Origin: an uncultured Pseudomonadales bacterium
Lineage (GTDB): Bacteria > Pseudomonadota > Gammaproteobacteria > Pseudomonadales > UBA7434
Direction: 5' to 3'
DNA: 35,215 nucleotides
NCBI GenBank assembly: GCA_905478995.1
Contig: CAJQKT010000010.1
Coordinates: 1-35,215, forward strand
A program made the translations under genes and the position numbers. Positions within the stretch are counted from its first letter, which is position 1. Every line of letters starts with the position of its first letter. The notes beneath the pieces were generated by a model, which was given only the letters and a program-made list of their open reading frames with translations, was not told where the DNA came from and ran no database searches. Below are positions 7,274-15,750 of the stretch, piece after piece.

Positions 7274-8049
7274 ATGCACACGTTGAACACTCAACTAAGC
7301 AGGGTGCAACGGCGTGGGTCAGTCATCTTCTCGAGCTGCGCAACCGTTTGCTGTATGTACTGCTTGCCGTTGGTCTGGTTTTTTTGGCGTTGGTAGGCTT
7401 CGCTAACGAAATTTATACGTTTATCGCCAACCCGTTAATGGTTTTTTTGCCTGAAAATGCTTCGATGATTGCAACTGAAGTGGCAACGCCTTTCCTTACC
7501 CCCTTCAAGTTAACTTTTTTTGTGGCTTTTGTAGCATCCTTGCCCGTGGTGCTCTACCAAGGTTGGGCTTTTTTAGCGCCTGGTTTATACAACAATGAGA
7601 AGTCATTAATTCTGCCTTTAATCGCCTCAAGCGTGTTGCTTTTTTATAGTGGCATCGCCTTTTGCTATTTTGTCGTTCTGCCTTTGGTGTTTGGTTTTTT
7701 TACTTCTATGGCACCAGAAGGCGTCACTGTGATGACCGACATCTCCAGCTATTTAGACTTTGTTGTAAAGCTGTTTATGGCTTTCGGCGTAGTTTTTGAA
7801 ATACCCATTGCAATTATTTTACTCATTCGATCGGGCGCGGTAAGCCCGGAGTCACTCGAAAACAAGAGGGCCTACGTGGTTGTAGGCTGCTTTGTTCTGG
7901 GCATGTTTCTCACGCCTCCCGACGTTATCTCGCAGATGTTATTAGCACTACCCATGTGGCTGCTCTATGAATTGGGAGTATTTATTGGGCGCAGGCTAGT
8001 CCTTAACAAAAAAGAAGGTGGCGATAATGTCACTGACGCTGTGGCATAA
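7270..8049 (+). CDS. tatC: Sec-independent translocase subunit TatC
   Basis: Polytopic core of the Tat translocase (259 aa, normal length). Conserved features are the cytoplasmic N-terminal HLLELRNRLL, the first periplasmic region, FLAPGLYNNEK before the third helix, and six predicted membrane helices ending near residue 245. It overlaps tatB by 4 bp, so translation is coupled. The set is complete and unbroken, hence likely functional. It may be an extra copy beside a housekeeping tat operon, which the window cannot show. Confidence 0.96.
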   Translation: MNAHVEHSTKQGATAWVSHLLELRNRLLYVLLAVGLVFLALVGFANEIYTFIANPLMVFLPENASMIATEVATPFLTPFKLTFFVAFVASLPVVLYQGWAFLAPGLYNNEKSLILPLIASSVLLFYSGIAFCYFVVLPLVFGFFTSMAPEGVTVMTDISSYLDFVVKLFMAFGVVFEIPIAIILLIRSGAVSPESLENKRAYVVVGCFVLGMFLTPPDVISQMLLALPMWLLYELGVFIGRRLVLNKKEGGDNVTDAVA

Positions 8050-8163
8050 GGGGTGAGCGCTTAATTCTTTTTTTTAAAAGCTGCATCAACGGCAGCAGCT
8101 CTATCAACGTACCGTTAAATGGTTAACGCCATCAATCAACCTAAGTCAATCGAGGATTATTTT

Positions 8164-9402
8164 ATGAAAAGTTATATGTCACATCGCACGCGACCTCTTG
8201 GACTTCGTCCAAAAACTATGGCAGCCGCGTGCCTAGCTGTTATGACATCGTCTGTTACAGCCACGGCCACTGCAGCCGATTCAATTACTGAGGCGCTAAC
8301 TAGCGGCAAGGGTTTTGCTGATATTCGCATGCGTTATGAAACTGTTGAGCAGGACAATGCAGAAAAAGATGCAACCGCAGCAACGATTAGAACCCGTGTA
8401 GGCTATAAAACGGGTAGTTATAACGGCTTTTCAGCGCTGGTTGAAATGGAAGATAGCCGCGCTATTGCCGGCCAAGATGAATATTCTGTACCCCCAACAG
8501 GCTTTAACACTGGCGTCTATTCAGTGATTGCTGATCCAGGGACAACTGAAATTGATCAGGCGTTTATTCAATATAGCAACGAGTCAGTGACTGCTAAAGT
8601 CGGCGCTCAGGTAATCGCTTTGGATGGTCAGCGTTTTATCGGTCATGTTGGCTGGCGTCAGGATCGGGCAACGTATGATGCGGTGTCGGCTAAGTTCGAG
8701 CCTATGGATAAACTATCGGTTACCTTAGCGCACATTTATGGCCGCAATAGAATTTTTGCGGAAGTGCAGGATCAAGATTCAAAAGATAACCTTTTGAATG
8801 CAGCTTACACCACTGATTTTGGAAAAATAGTAGGCTATGCGTATCTGTTAGAAGATGATTTCGGCTTCAATACTGTGCGAGACACTTATGGCATTAGCTT
8901 AACGGGCAGCACTAAAATTGATGACATCAAAGTTATGTACGCGGCAGAGTATGCCAGCCAAAGTTTAGAGAATGATGCGGGCGTTGATAATTCAATGGAC
9001 TACATGTTTTTAGAAGCAGGTGCAGTAGTTAGTGGCATTACCGCTAAAATTGGTTATGAAGTGTTGGGCTCCGATGATGGTGAGGTAGGTTTCGCTACGC
9101 CATTGGCGACGGTACATAAGTTCAATGGTTGGGCCGACACGTTCATCAGCACCCCAGCCAACGGTTTGGTCGACACTTACATAAGCGTAGGTACGAAAGT
9201 CGGCCCTGGTAAGCTAGCGGCGATTTATCATGATTTTGCAGCCGACAATGGCAGTGATGATTATGGTTCAGAGCTGGATGTTGTGTACGGTATGAAGTTT
9301 GGTAAAGCCTATACTGCAGGTATTAAATATGCCGATTACAGTAGCGATGGGTATGCCGTTGACACACAGAAATTGTGGGTGTGGTTTGGTGTGAAAATCT
9401 AA
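8164..9402 (+). CDS. Outer-membrane porin, alginate-export-like beta-barrel family
   Basis: Probable outer-membrane channel of 412 aa. A signal peptide ends near TATATAADS (cleavage about residue 38). The mature protein opens with a conserved block (GFADIRMRYETVEQDN, then TIRTRVGYKTG) seen in the Alginate_exp/porin group and includes DGQRFIGHVGWRQD. It ends with an aromatic strand WVWFGVKI typical of a barrel terminus. An in-frame ATG at 8119 exists, but the ATG at 8164 has a GAGG site and gives a proper leader. It is 114 bases after tatC. By position it could admit the anion taken up by the two ABC systems. Function as a porin likely; substrate unknown. Confidence 0.8.
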   Translation: MKSYMSHRTRPLGLRPKTMAAACLAVMTSSVTATATAADSITEALTSGKGFADIRMRYETVEQDNAEKDATAATIRTRVGYKTGSYNGFSALVEMEDSRAIAGQDEYSVPPTGFNTGVYSVIADPGTTEIDQAFIQYSNESVTAKVGAQVIALDGQRFIGHVGWRQDRATYDAVSAKFEPMDKLSVTLAHIYGRNRIFAEVQDQDSKDNLLNAAYTTDFGKIVGYAYLLEDDFGFNTVRDTYGISLTGSTKIDDIKVMYAAEYASQSLENDAGVDNSMDYMFLEAGAVVSGITAKIGYEVLGSDDGEVGFATPLATVHKFNGWADTFISTPANGLVDTYISVGTKVGPGKLAAIYHDFAADNGSDDYGSELDVVYGMKFGKAYTAGIKYADYSSDGYAVDTQKLWVWFGVKI

Positions 9403-9427
9403 AACGGTATATTGTTGTAAGATTGAT

Positions 9428-9459
9428 GCGGCTGGTCGCTGCGTAACTGGACCAGCCGC
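9428..9459 (+). terminator. Stem-loop after the porin, probable transcript end
   Basis: GCGGCTGGTC (9428-9437) and GACCAGCCGC (9450-9459) form a perfect 10-bp GC-rich stem with a 12-base loop, 26 bases after the porin stop. No U-tract follows, so it may act with Rho or protect the 3' end rather than terminate alone. Confidence 0.5.
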
Positions 9460-9861
9460 TCATTCAAAGTTATGTAGATAATTTTTGATGCGTTAATTGG
9501 CCTCGTTTGTAGATAATCAGAGGGAGATAATAAGATTTAGATAAAGTCCACTTGAAATTCTATGTCATACGGCGTGAAGATATAAAATCCATTAGCAGTG
9601 GCGGGTACTTTTCTACCTTTGCTAGTGTCTTTTGCTTGATTAATTCAAAGATTAAATAAAACCTATCCCTATATAAAAAACCCTTCCTTCTTTCCCTCCT
9701 TAATTTTTATTTGTTTTTTAGGCCTGTCATTTCTTGCCTTGGCTGGCTTTATCGCAGGACTCTGACCTTACTGACCAGGCGTCAAGTGGTTTGCCATAAA
9801 TATTTAATGAGCGATTATCGCTCGACAATACCCCACTTTTTTTCGCACATAGATTGCCAAT

Positions 9862-9874
9862 GTTGGACAATGAC
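9862..9874 (+). promoter_or_regulatory. Candidate activator site with GACAATG core
   Basis: GTTGGACAATGAC resembles the GACAATGTC motif found at 13172, within the 14969-14987 palindrome and at 15121. It lies about 80-90 bp upstream of the sigma-54 promoter at 9953, a normal enhancer distance. Its symmetry is imperfect. Confidence 0.4.
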
Positions 9875-9952
9875 TGGAGCCAGCTAACAGTTTTAATCAG
9901 CTGTTTTTCTTATTTTTTTACAACGGCATGATTTGCATGAAGATTTCATTTA

Positions 9953-9968
9953 TGGCCTGTTAATTGCT
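9953..9968 (+). promoter_or_regulatory. Sigma-54 promoter of the second ABC transporter operon
   Basis: TGGCCTGTTAATTGCT has GG at 9954-9955 and GC at 9966-9967, exactly 10 bases apart, with a perfect TTGCT -12 half. The predicted start near 9979 gives a leader of about 53 bases to the ATPase ATG. Confidence 0.8.
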
Positions 9969-10031
9969 TTATAAAAGGTAGATTCTGCTTTAATTTTTTG
10001 CGACAAATTTTCATTTTCAGGAGCAGCCCTT

Positions 10032-10829
10032 ATGGGTGCAACGATTTCACTTGATTATATTTCTCACCGCTATCAGGCGGCGGGACCCAACACCTTGGTA
10101 GGCATTAATAATTGCATCAAGCCGGGCGAGTTGTGCGCTCTTATAGGGCGCAGTGGTTGCGGTAAATCAACACTTTTACACATGATGGCTGGTCTTTTAA
10201 TCCCTTCGGAGGGATGCGTGCGAATCAACAACAAGCAAGTGCAAAAGCCCAGTGCCAAATGGAACATGATGTTTCAAAAGGCTTCGTTATACCCGTGGAT
10301 GTCGGTAAAAGAAAATGCTGCGCTGGGTTTGTTGTTTGCTGGCGTTTCGCCTACCCAAGCGAGCGAAAAAATTGACGGCTTGTTAGATATGGTTGGGTTG
10401 CATGACAAAAAAGATGCCCGTGTACAGAGCTTGTCGGGCGGCCAGCAGCAGCGCGTGGCGCTGGCACGGTCACTGGCAACCGAGCCGGAGGTGCTTTTAT
10501 TAGATGAGCCTTTCTCGGCTCTGGATGCGTTTACTCGCAGCGCCTTGCAAGAAGAGGTGCCCGCTATTTGCCGCAAACTCAATATCACCATGGTGACTGT
10601 AACCCATGACATTGATGAGGCCATTACGATGGCCGACCGCGTGTTGATTATGTCGCAAAATCCCGGCCGTATTGTCGACGAACTGAGCGTAGATCTTCCA
10701 TGGCCTCGTCGGCATATGGATCATAAGTTTCAGCATTTGCGAGATGAATTAATGCAGATGTTTGTGCAAACAGAAACCCCTGACAGTCAACCAACAGATA
10801 CTTCGATCAGCAAAACCGTTGCAGCCTAA
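10032..10829 (+). CDS. ABC transporter ATP-binding protein (NrtD/SsuB/TauB type)
   Basis: Cytoplasmic ATPase (265 aa) of the second anion/sulfonate-type importer. It has Walker A GRSGCGKST, Q-loop FQKASLYPWMSV, signature LSGGQQQR, Walker B VLLLDEPFSALD and switch region VTHDIDEA, all intact. It lacks the long Pro-rich tail of the first-locus ATPase. First gene of its operon, 25 bases before the binding protein, with a GGAG ribosome site. The gene order ATPase, binding protein, permease differs from the first locus, so this is not a simple recent duplication. Substrate unknown; this ATPase family serves nitrate, cyanate, taurine and sulfonates. Confidence 0.9.
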   Translation: MGATISLDYISHRYQAAGPNTLVGINNCIKPGELCALIGRSGCGKSTLLHMMAGLLIPSEGCVRINNKQVQKPSAKWNMMFQKASLYPWMSVKENAALGLLFAGVSPTQASEKIDGLLDMVGLHDKKDARVQSLSGGQQQRVALARSLATEPEVLLLDEPFSALDAFTRSALQEEVPAICRKLNITMVTVTHDIDEAITMADRVLIMSQNPGRIVDELSVDLPWPRRHMDHKFQHLRDELMQMFVQTETPDSQPTDTSISKTVAA

Positions 10830-10854
10830 TTCACTTACACAAAAGGAAAGCATT

Positions 10855-12147
10855 ATGAAAAAAACCACCACACCAGGCATCGCTACAAGCACCAATGAGC
10901 CAAACGAAGAGGCTATGAGTCAAGCCGATCTTGATTACCTTCAAGAGCATGAAATGAATCGCCGCGATTTTGTGATGGATTCGCTCGCTATGGGTGGCTT
11001 AGCAGCAACATTTGGCTTAACCGGCAGCGCAGCTTCTTGGGCAAGTATTCAGCCGCCGGAAGATGAGGTGCTGCGTATCGGCTATTTGCCCATTACCGAT
11101 GCGACGGTTTTGTTGGTTGCCCATGCGAAGGGGTTTTTTGAGGAAGAGGGTATTAAGACCGAGAGACCAACACTAATTCGTGGTTGGTCGCCACTCATTG
11201 AAGGTTTTGCGGCGGGTAAATTCAATCTAGTGCATTTTTTAAAACCCATTCCTATTTGGATGCGTTACAACAATGGCTTTCCAGTAAAAATTATGTCTTG
11301 GGCCCACCTCAATGGTTCAGGGGTGGTGGTAGGCAAGCATACCGGTGTAGAAAGTTTTGAGGGTTTAGGCGGTAAGCAGGTGGCGGTGCCTTATTGGTAT
11401 TCAATGCACAACATCGTATTACAAATGGCTCTGAAGAATGTTGGATTAAAGCCAGTTATAAAAGGTTATGGAGAAGAGCTGGCAGCCGATGAAGTGAACT
11501 TACAAATTATGCCCCCGCCAGATATGCCACCGGCCCTTGCGGCGAAAAAAATCGACGCCTTCATTGTTGCTGAGCCCTTTAACGCAGCAGGCGAGTTGTT
11601 AGCAGGCGGCAAGATGCTGCGCTTTACTGGCGACATGTGGAAAAACCACCCATGTTGTGTGGTGTGTATGAATGAGGACAAGGTCAAGGCTAATCCTGAG
11701 TGGACGCAGAAAGTGATGAACGCGATTGTTAAGGCTCAAATTTACTCGCAGCAAAACAAAAAAGAGGTTGCGTATCTGCTGTCTAAAGATGGTGAGGGAT
11801 ACTTGCCCATGAAGGCAAATGTAGTTGAGCGTGCCATGACACTTTATGACGAGGAAAGTTATGCAGAGCCCGATGCGATACAAAATCCTGACTGGAAGAG
11901 TGGGCGAATCGATTTTCAACCATGGCCTTTCCCATCAGCCACGAAGTTAATTGTGAACGAGCTCAAAAGTACGTTAGTGGGTGGCGATGCTACATTTTTG
12001 AATGATTTAGACCCTAACTTTGTGGTTGAAGACTTAGTCGACTATCAATTTGTTAAGGCTGCCATGGAGAAGCACAGCGGCTGGGAAGATGTGCCAGGTT
12101 TCAATGCTGAAAATCCCTTTGAGCGCGAAGAGATTATCAATCTATGA
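10855..12147 (+). CDS. NrtA/CmpA-family ABC substrate-binding protein, Tat-exported, unknown ligand
   Basis: Second solute-binding protein of the NrtA/CmpA group, 430 aa from the ATG at 10855 (ribosome site AAAGGAAAG). A twin-arginine motif MNRRDFVMDSL (RR at 36-37) and hydrophobic segment to about residue 62 indicate Tat export. Family motifs are shared with the first-locus protein: YLPITDAT, YSMHN, IMPPPDMPPALAA and NHPCC (near 264). Divergence outside these motifs is large, so a different ligand is plausible. It overlaps the permease by ATGA. The linked flavoprotein and sulfur genes suggest a small sulfur- or nitrogen-containing anion; this is inference. Confidence 0.88.
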   Translation: MKKTTTPGIATSTNEPNEEAMSQADLDYLQEHEMNRRDFVMDSLAMGGLAATFGLTGSAASWASIQPPEDEVLRIGYLPITDATVLLVAHAKGFFEEEGIKTERPTLIRGWSPLIEGFAAGKFNLVHFLKPIPIWMRYNNGFPVKIMSWAHLNGSGVVVGKHTGVESFEGLGGKQVAVPYWYSMHNIVLQMALKNVGLKPVIKGYGEELAADEVNLQIMPPPDMPPALAAKKIDAFIVAEPFNAAGELLAGGKMLRFTGDMWKNHPCCVVCMNEDKVKANPEWTQKVMNAIVKAQIYSQQNKKEVAYLLSKDGEGYLPMKANVVERAMTLYDEESYAEPDAIQNPDWKSGRIDFQPWPFPSATKLIVNELKSTLVGGDATFLNDLDPNFVVEDLVDYQFVKAAMEKHSGWEDVPGFNAENPFEREEIINL

Positions 12148-12977
12148 CCTCCGCCAGTGCAAGCTTGGGAAAAAACCACACTGATATGTCGTCCCTAGTG
12201 GGCGGCGTTCTGTGGTTGGCTAACCAGCTCAAATATCCGGTGTTGGGTTGTTTGTGTCTCTTGGCGCTTTGGTGGTTTGGCGGTTACTTGATTAAAAATG
12301 ACCCCGATTTGTCGGCCTTTGCGGCGTTTGCGCCGGGGCCGACATTTTCGGCGTTGTATGCCTTGGTTCTCAGCGGTGAATTAGTACAAGCCATTACATC
12401 CAGTTTGTACCGTATTTTGGTGGGTTTGTTGTGGGGCGTAGCCATTGGTGTGCCTGTTGGGGTATTGATTGGCTATGTTGGTATAGCCATGAAAATTGCT
12501 AACGTGCCTTTTCAAGTATTACGAATGATAAGTCCGTTGGCTTGGATGCCGATTGCGGTGCTGGCTTTTGCGAGTTGGGATGCAGCGATAATATTCTTAA
12601 TTGTCATGGCATCTGTTTGGCCCATTATGTTTTCAACCGCACATGGAGTTCGCAAGATCGACCCAAATTGGTTCAAGGTTGCACGTAACTTGGGCGCTTC
12701 GGGTCCGCAAATGTTGAGTCGGATTATCTTGCCCGCCATTATGATGGATGTGGTGGCTGGTATTCGCTTGGCTGTGGGTGTGGCTTGGGTAGTCTTAGTT
12801 CCTGCCGAGTATCTGGGTGTAACTAGTGGCTTGGGCTATGCAATTAACGACGCGCGAGACACCTTGTCTTACGATACACTGGCGGCAATCGTATTGGTTA
12901 TAGGCGTGATTGGTTACTGTCTAGATTGGCTATGCGGCCTGCTAGTTAAGCGATTTAACTGGCACTTGGAAGATTAG
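12144..12977 (+). CDS. ABC transporter permease (NrtB/SsuC type)
   Basis: Inner-membrane permease of 277 aa with about six membrane helices and an EAA docking loop around ARNLGASGPQMLSRIILPA. Its start overlaps the binding-protein stop (ATGA at 12144-12147), showing translational coupling. It completes the second importer. The next gene is the GAF activator, 223 bases downstream on the same strand. Confidence 0.9.
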   Translation: MTSASASLGKNHTDMSSLVGGVLWLANQLKYPVLGCLCLLALWWFGGYLIKNDPDLSAFAAFAPGPTFSALYALVLSGELVQAITSSLYRILVGLLWGVAIGVPVGVLIGYVGIAMKIANVPFQVLRMISPLAWMPIAVLAFASWDAAIIFLIVMASVWPIMFSTAHGVRKIDPNWFKVARNLGASGPQMLSRIILPAIMMDVVAGIRLAVGVAWVVLVPAEYLGVTSGLGYAINDARDTLSYDTLAAIVLVIGVIGYCLDWLCGLLVKRFNWHLED

Positions 12978-13166
12978 CTGGAGTTTGTTTTCCGCGGAGC
13001 GTGGCGCTAGCCTTCAGGTCGCATTAATTGAGCGGACTTAGCACGTGAGCAGCTTGCGTATTCTGTGGTGGTACGGGAGTGCGATTCTAGTATTAATAGA
13101 CTATCGAAAATTCCGGCCGGCTCGTATTAAAGCATTTTGGGCACGGATTTTGCCAACAGAAAAGTA

Positions 13167-13186
13167 TTGTTGACAATGTCTAACAA
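13167..13186. promoter_or_regulatory. Inverted-repeat site with GACAATGTC core before the GAF activator
   Basis: Outer arms TTGTT and AACAA surround GACAATGTC (13172-13180), itself a 9-bp palindrome. It ends 14 bases before the activator's ATG. The position suits autoregulation, as repressor-like binding or as an enhancer, but this rests on sequence similarity to the other sites only. Confidence 0.45.
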
Positions 13187-13200
13187 AATGAGCGAGTGGC

Positions 13201-14910
13201 ATGAGTACTTCGAACAAAGCTGATCAATCTAATTCGGATAACACTTCCTCAAGTAACACCCGTTTTCTGCAGCAGCCGGCGCCAATGATGGAAGAGGCTG
13301 GTGACTTCGATCTGGGGGTGATTCACGAGGCGGCCAAACTGATCGGTAATTCGGATGCGCCCGAATTAGCCATCACTGGTATTTTACGTTTAATCTCAGA
13401 ATTTTTAGGTTTAAATCGCGGTAGAGTGCTGCTGCCGTCAGTTACCCAAGATAAATTGCAAATTCGCTATAGCTATGGTTTGCAAAAGTCAGAGCAGGCG
13501 CGCGGCATTTATGCCATTGATGATGGTATTACCGGTAAGGTTATGCGTACCGGTTTACAGTCTGTGGTGCAAAATATTGATGAAGAACCCGACTTTTTAT
13601 GCCGGGCAATTGATAGAGAGACGTTGCCTCAAGAAGTAGTCTCCTTTCTGGCCGTGCCTATTTTAGATGGTAGCAACACCATTGGCGTATTGGGTGTGCA
13701 TCGTTTACGGCAGCGCTCACGTTCATTTGATGCCGACTTAGTCGTACTAAGAGTTGTGGCAACGTTTGTTGCGCAAATTATAAAAATTAATCATTTAATT
13801 GATCTTCGCACCGAGCAATTAACGCAAGAAAATAAAGAGCTTAAGGGGGCCTTGCACAATCAGCAAGCCGACCATGGCATTTTGGGCGAGAGCCGAGCCA
13901 TTCGTAATGCGCTAAAACAAATAATGATGGTTTCTGAAACAGCCGTTACCGTTTTTTTGAATGGCGAATCGGGTACGGGCAAGGAGCGCTTCTCACAGGT
14001 GCTTCATCTCAACAGCCCGCGCAAAGACAAGCCATTTTTAGTCATTAACTGTGCTGCTATTCCCGAGCAGTTGCTCGAATCGGAATTGTTTGGCCACGAG
14101 CGTGGAGCCTTTACTGGAGCGGTGAAGCAAAAGCAGGGTAAGTTGGAATTGGCCGACGGTGGCACTTTGTTTTTGGACGAAATAGGTGATTTAAACTTTG
14201 AGTTGCAATCGAAATTATTGCGTGTTTTAGAGGGGCAGGTGATCCAGCGCGTGGGCGGAATCCAAGATATTCCCATTGACGTCAGAATCATTACAGCGAC
14301 CCACAAAAATCTTCAAGAAGCGGTTAATAAGGGTGATTTTCGTTTAGATTTATTTTACCGACTCAATGTATTTCCTATTTATCTGCCTGCGCTTCGCGAT
14401 CGCGATGGCGATATCCGAATTTTAGCTCGGCACTTCTTACTCAGGGCTAATCAAGAGTATCGGTCCAGCACTATATTAGAGTCAGGCGTTCTGGAGCGAC
14501 TGGAAAGTTATAATTGGCCTGGCAACATTCGGCAGTTAGAAAATGTCATCAAGCGCGCGGTACTCATCTCGCTCGATGGGAGTATTAAAAGCAGTGACAT
14601 TGAGCTTATCCTTAATCAAGAATCAGTCATTAATAGCCACCTTGCGTCGGAGATAACCACGCAGCCAGTTGCAGCTCTGCCGGTTCGCTCGGCAGTGAGT
14701 GCACCCCTGTCGGCTCATTCTGAGCCAGCAGGCGTGGCCGAGCATGCGCCCAGCGGTCGTCTTTACAATCGCGTTCGAGTGGATCAGGCCGACGAAATTA
14801 TTAACGCATTAAAGCGTACGGGTGGGAATAAAACTCGCGCCGCGGGTTTGCTGGGTATGACGACGCGGCAATTACGTTATCGATTAGAAAAGCTTGCAAT
14901 TGAAAGCTAG
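13201..14910 (+). CDS. GAF-domain sigma-54-dependent transcriptional activator (NifA-like architecture)
   Basis: Enhancer-binding protein of 569 aa. An N-terminal GAF domain (about 40-195) with a short linker helix precedes the AAA+ domain (about 228-455). The AAA+ domain has Walker A GESGTGKE at 255-262, sigma-54 loop GAFTGA at 302-307 and Walker B GGTLFLDE at 320-327. An Ala/Ser-rich linker and a Fis-type helix-turn-helix (about 532-565, GGNKTRAAGLLGMTTRQLRYRL) end the protein. The architecture resembles NifA and NorR-type activators; GAF domains sense small ligands. It lies between two sigma-54 promoters (9953 and 15076), both near GACAATG motifs, so it probably drives both the transporter and the catabolic operon. 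It is not nifA by context: no nif genes are present. Confidence 0.94.
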   Translation: MSTSNKADQSNSDNTSSSNTRFLQQPAPMMEEAGDFDLGVIHEAAKLIGNSDAPELAITGILRLISEFLGLNRGRVLLPSVTQDKLQIRYSYGLQKSEQARGIYAIDDGITGKVMRTGLQSVVQNIDEEPDFLCRAIDRETLPQEVVSFLAVPILDGSNTIGVLGVHRLRQRSRSFDADLVVLRVVATFVAQIIKINHLIDLRTEQLTQENKELKGALHNQQADHGILGESRAIRNALKQIMMVSETAVTVFLNGESGTGKERFSQVLHLNSPRKDKPFLVINCAAIPEQLLESELFGHERGAFTGAVKQKQGKLELADGGTLFLDEIGDLNFELQSKLLRVLEGQVIQRVGGIQDIPIDVRIITATHKNLQEAVNKGDFRLDLFYRLNVFPIYLPALRDRDGDIRILARHFLLRANQEYRSSTILESGVLERLESYNWPGNIRQLENVIKRAVLISLDGSIKSSDIELILNQESVINSHLASEITTQPVAALPVRSAVSAPLSAHSEPAGVAEHAPSGRLYNRVRVDQADEIINALKRTGGNKTRAAGLLGMTTRQLRYRLEKLAIES

Positions 14911-14968
14911 CGGCTAGCGGCGTTATTACTTTTTTTTGTCGCTGTAATGTGCTCTGCCAAAAATGTAT

Positions 14969-14987
14969 AACAATGTCAGACATTGTT
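14969..14987. promoter_or_regulatory. Perfect 19-bp palindrome, probable enhancer site of the GAF activator
   Basis: AACAATGTCAGACATTGTT has 9-bp perfect arms around a central A. It is about 90 bp upstream of the -24 element at 15077, the classic place for a sigma-54 activator dimer. The half-site ACAATGTC recurs at 13172 and 15121. Confidence 0.75.
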
Positions 14988-15075
14988 TTGATTGGGGCTG
15001 GGTCAAAGCGTGCTGGTATGAACAATAATATTTTAAGTGAATGATTTTAATAAAATAAAAAATAAATTTTATAGT

Positions 15076-15091
15076 TGGCATAGCCTCTGCA
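15076..15091 (+). promoter_or_regulatory. Sigma-54 promoter of the osmC-like/flavoprotein operon
   Basis: TGGCATAGCCTCTGCA has GG at 15077-15078 and GC at 15089-15090 with exactly 10 bases between. The expected start is near 15102, giving a leader of about 59 bases. A very AT-rich stretch (about 15030-15075) lies between the enhancer palindrome and the promoter and would help looping. Confidence 0.82.
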
Positions 15092-15120
15092 TTAAGCCAT
15101 AGAGAAGGCATTATCCTTGT

Positions 15121-15129
15121 GACAATGTC
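15121..15129. promoter_or_regulatory. GACAATGTC copy in the osmC leader
   Basis: An exact copy of the 9-bp core seen before the activator gene, located just downstream of the predicted transcription start. It could act as a feedback site or a secondary binding site. Confidence 0.35.
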
Positions 15130-15160
15130 CACCTTAGGCAATTTTAATCGGAGACGCACC

Positions 15161-15706
15161 ATGAGTGTTGAAGCACCTACCACTATTACTTCCTACCTTC
15201 GCCCTATCGATCGCGATGGTCTAGCGACGTTTGCAGAAAAAGGCCGCAATAATCCTGAAATGCGTGGCACTAATAAAGTCCATACCGTCACCGACGGTCA
15301 GTATCGCACTGTCAGCCATATCAACCAGCACGAAGTTGTGGTCGACGAGCCACTGCATCTCTTTGGCGAAGACACGGCGCCTGCGCCTGGTGAAATTGTT
15401 TTATCTGGTTTGGGTGGCTGCTTAGCGGTTGGTATTACTGCGGTAGCGACTTGGAAAAATATCAAACTGTCGAAATTGGAGATCTTCATGGAAGGCGATA
15501 TCGGTAATCCTGCAGCATGGGGTGCCGGTGGTGCCGACAAGCAACCAGCAGATATGGGTTTCCAAGACATCCGCGTGAAAGTGAATGTGGAAGGCGATGC
15601 TAGCCCAGAAGAGCTAGATGAAGTGGTGAAGCATGCTAACCATTTCTCGCCAGTGGCGAACACGATGCGTAATCCTATTGCATTCGATATTAGCCGAATG
15701 GACTAA
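15161..15706 (+). CDS. OsmC/Ohr-family protein with one catalytic cysteine replaced
   Basis: Protein of 181 aa with the OsmC fold, a family of thiol-dependent hydroperoxide reductases and related proteins. The first active-site cysteine is present in GLGGCLAVG. At the position of the second cysteine, usually seen as CP before a conserved Val, this protein has serine (HFSPVANTMRNP). It may therefore not be a classical two-cysteine peroxidase; a thiol- or persulfide-handling role is conceivable. Start is ATG 15161 with a GGAG site; an upstream GTG at 15119 lies too close to the predicted transcription start. First gene of the sigma-54 operon, 44 bases before the flavoprotein. Confidence 0.85.
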   Translation: MSVEAPTTITSYLRPIDRDGLATFAEKGRNNPEMRGTNKVHTVTDGQYRTVSHINQHEVVVDEPLHLFGEDTAPAPGEIVLSGLGGCLAVGITAVATWKNIKLSKLEIFMEGDIGNPAAWGAGGADKQPADMGFQDIRVKVNVEGDASPEELDEVVKHANHFSPVANTMRNPIAFDISRMD

Positions 15707-15750
15707 CGTGTGCCTTGCCTGCTTAAGCCTATCAATTGGAGCGAAAACAT

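Larger units (their letters stand above)
9403..10031. promoter_or_regulatory. 629-bp intergenic control region before the second transporter
   Basis: Low-GC gap without a credible gene. It contains a strong stem-loop just after the porin (9428-9459), AT- and pyrimidine-rich DNA around 9650-9720, a GACAATG-type motif near 9862-9874 and a sigma-54 promoter at 9953-9968. It separates two independently controlled operons. Apart from these sites I see no further structure. Confidence 0.6.

Noticed and set aside
8119-8163. Upstream ATG extension of the porin
   Set aside because: Adds 15 residues before a good signal peptide; the ATG at 8164 has the better ribosome site.
9894-9908. Possible IHF site upstream of the second sigma-54 promoter
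   Set aside because: At least one consensus mismatch in AT-rich DNA; too weak to annotate alone.
15119-15160. GTG extension of the OsmC-like protein
   Set aside because: Lies very close to the predicted transcription start; the GGAG site favours ATG 15161.
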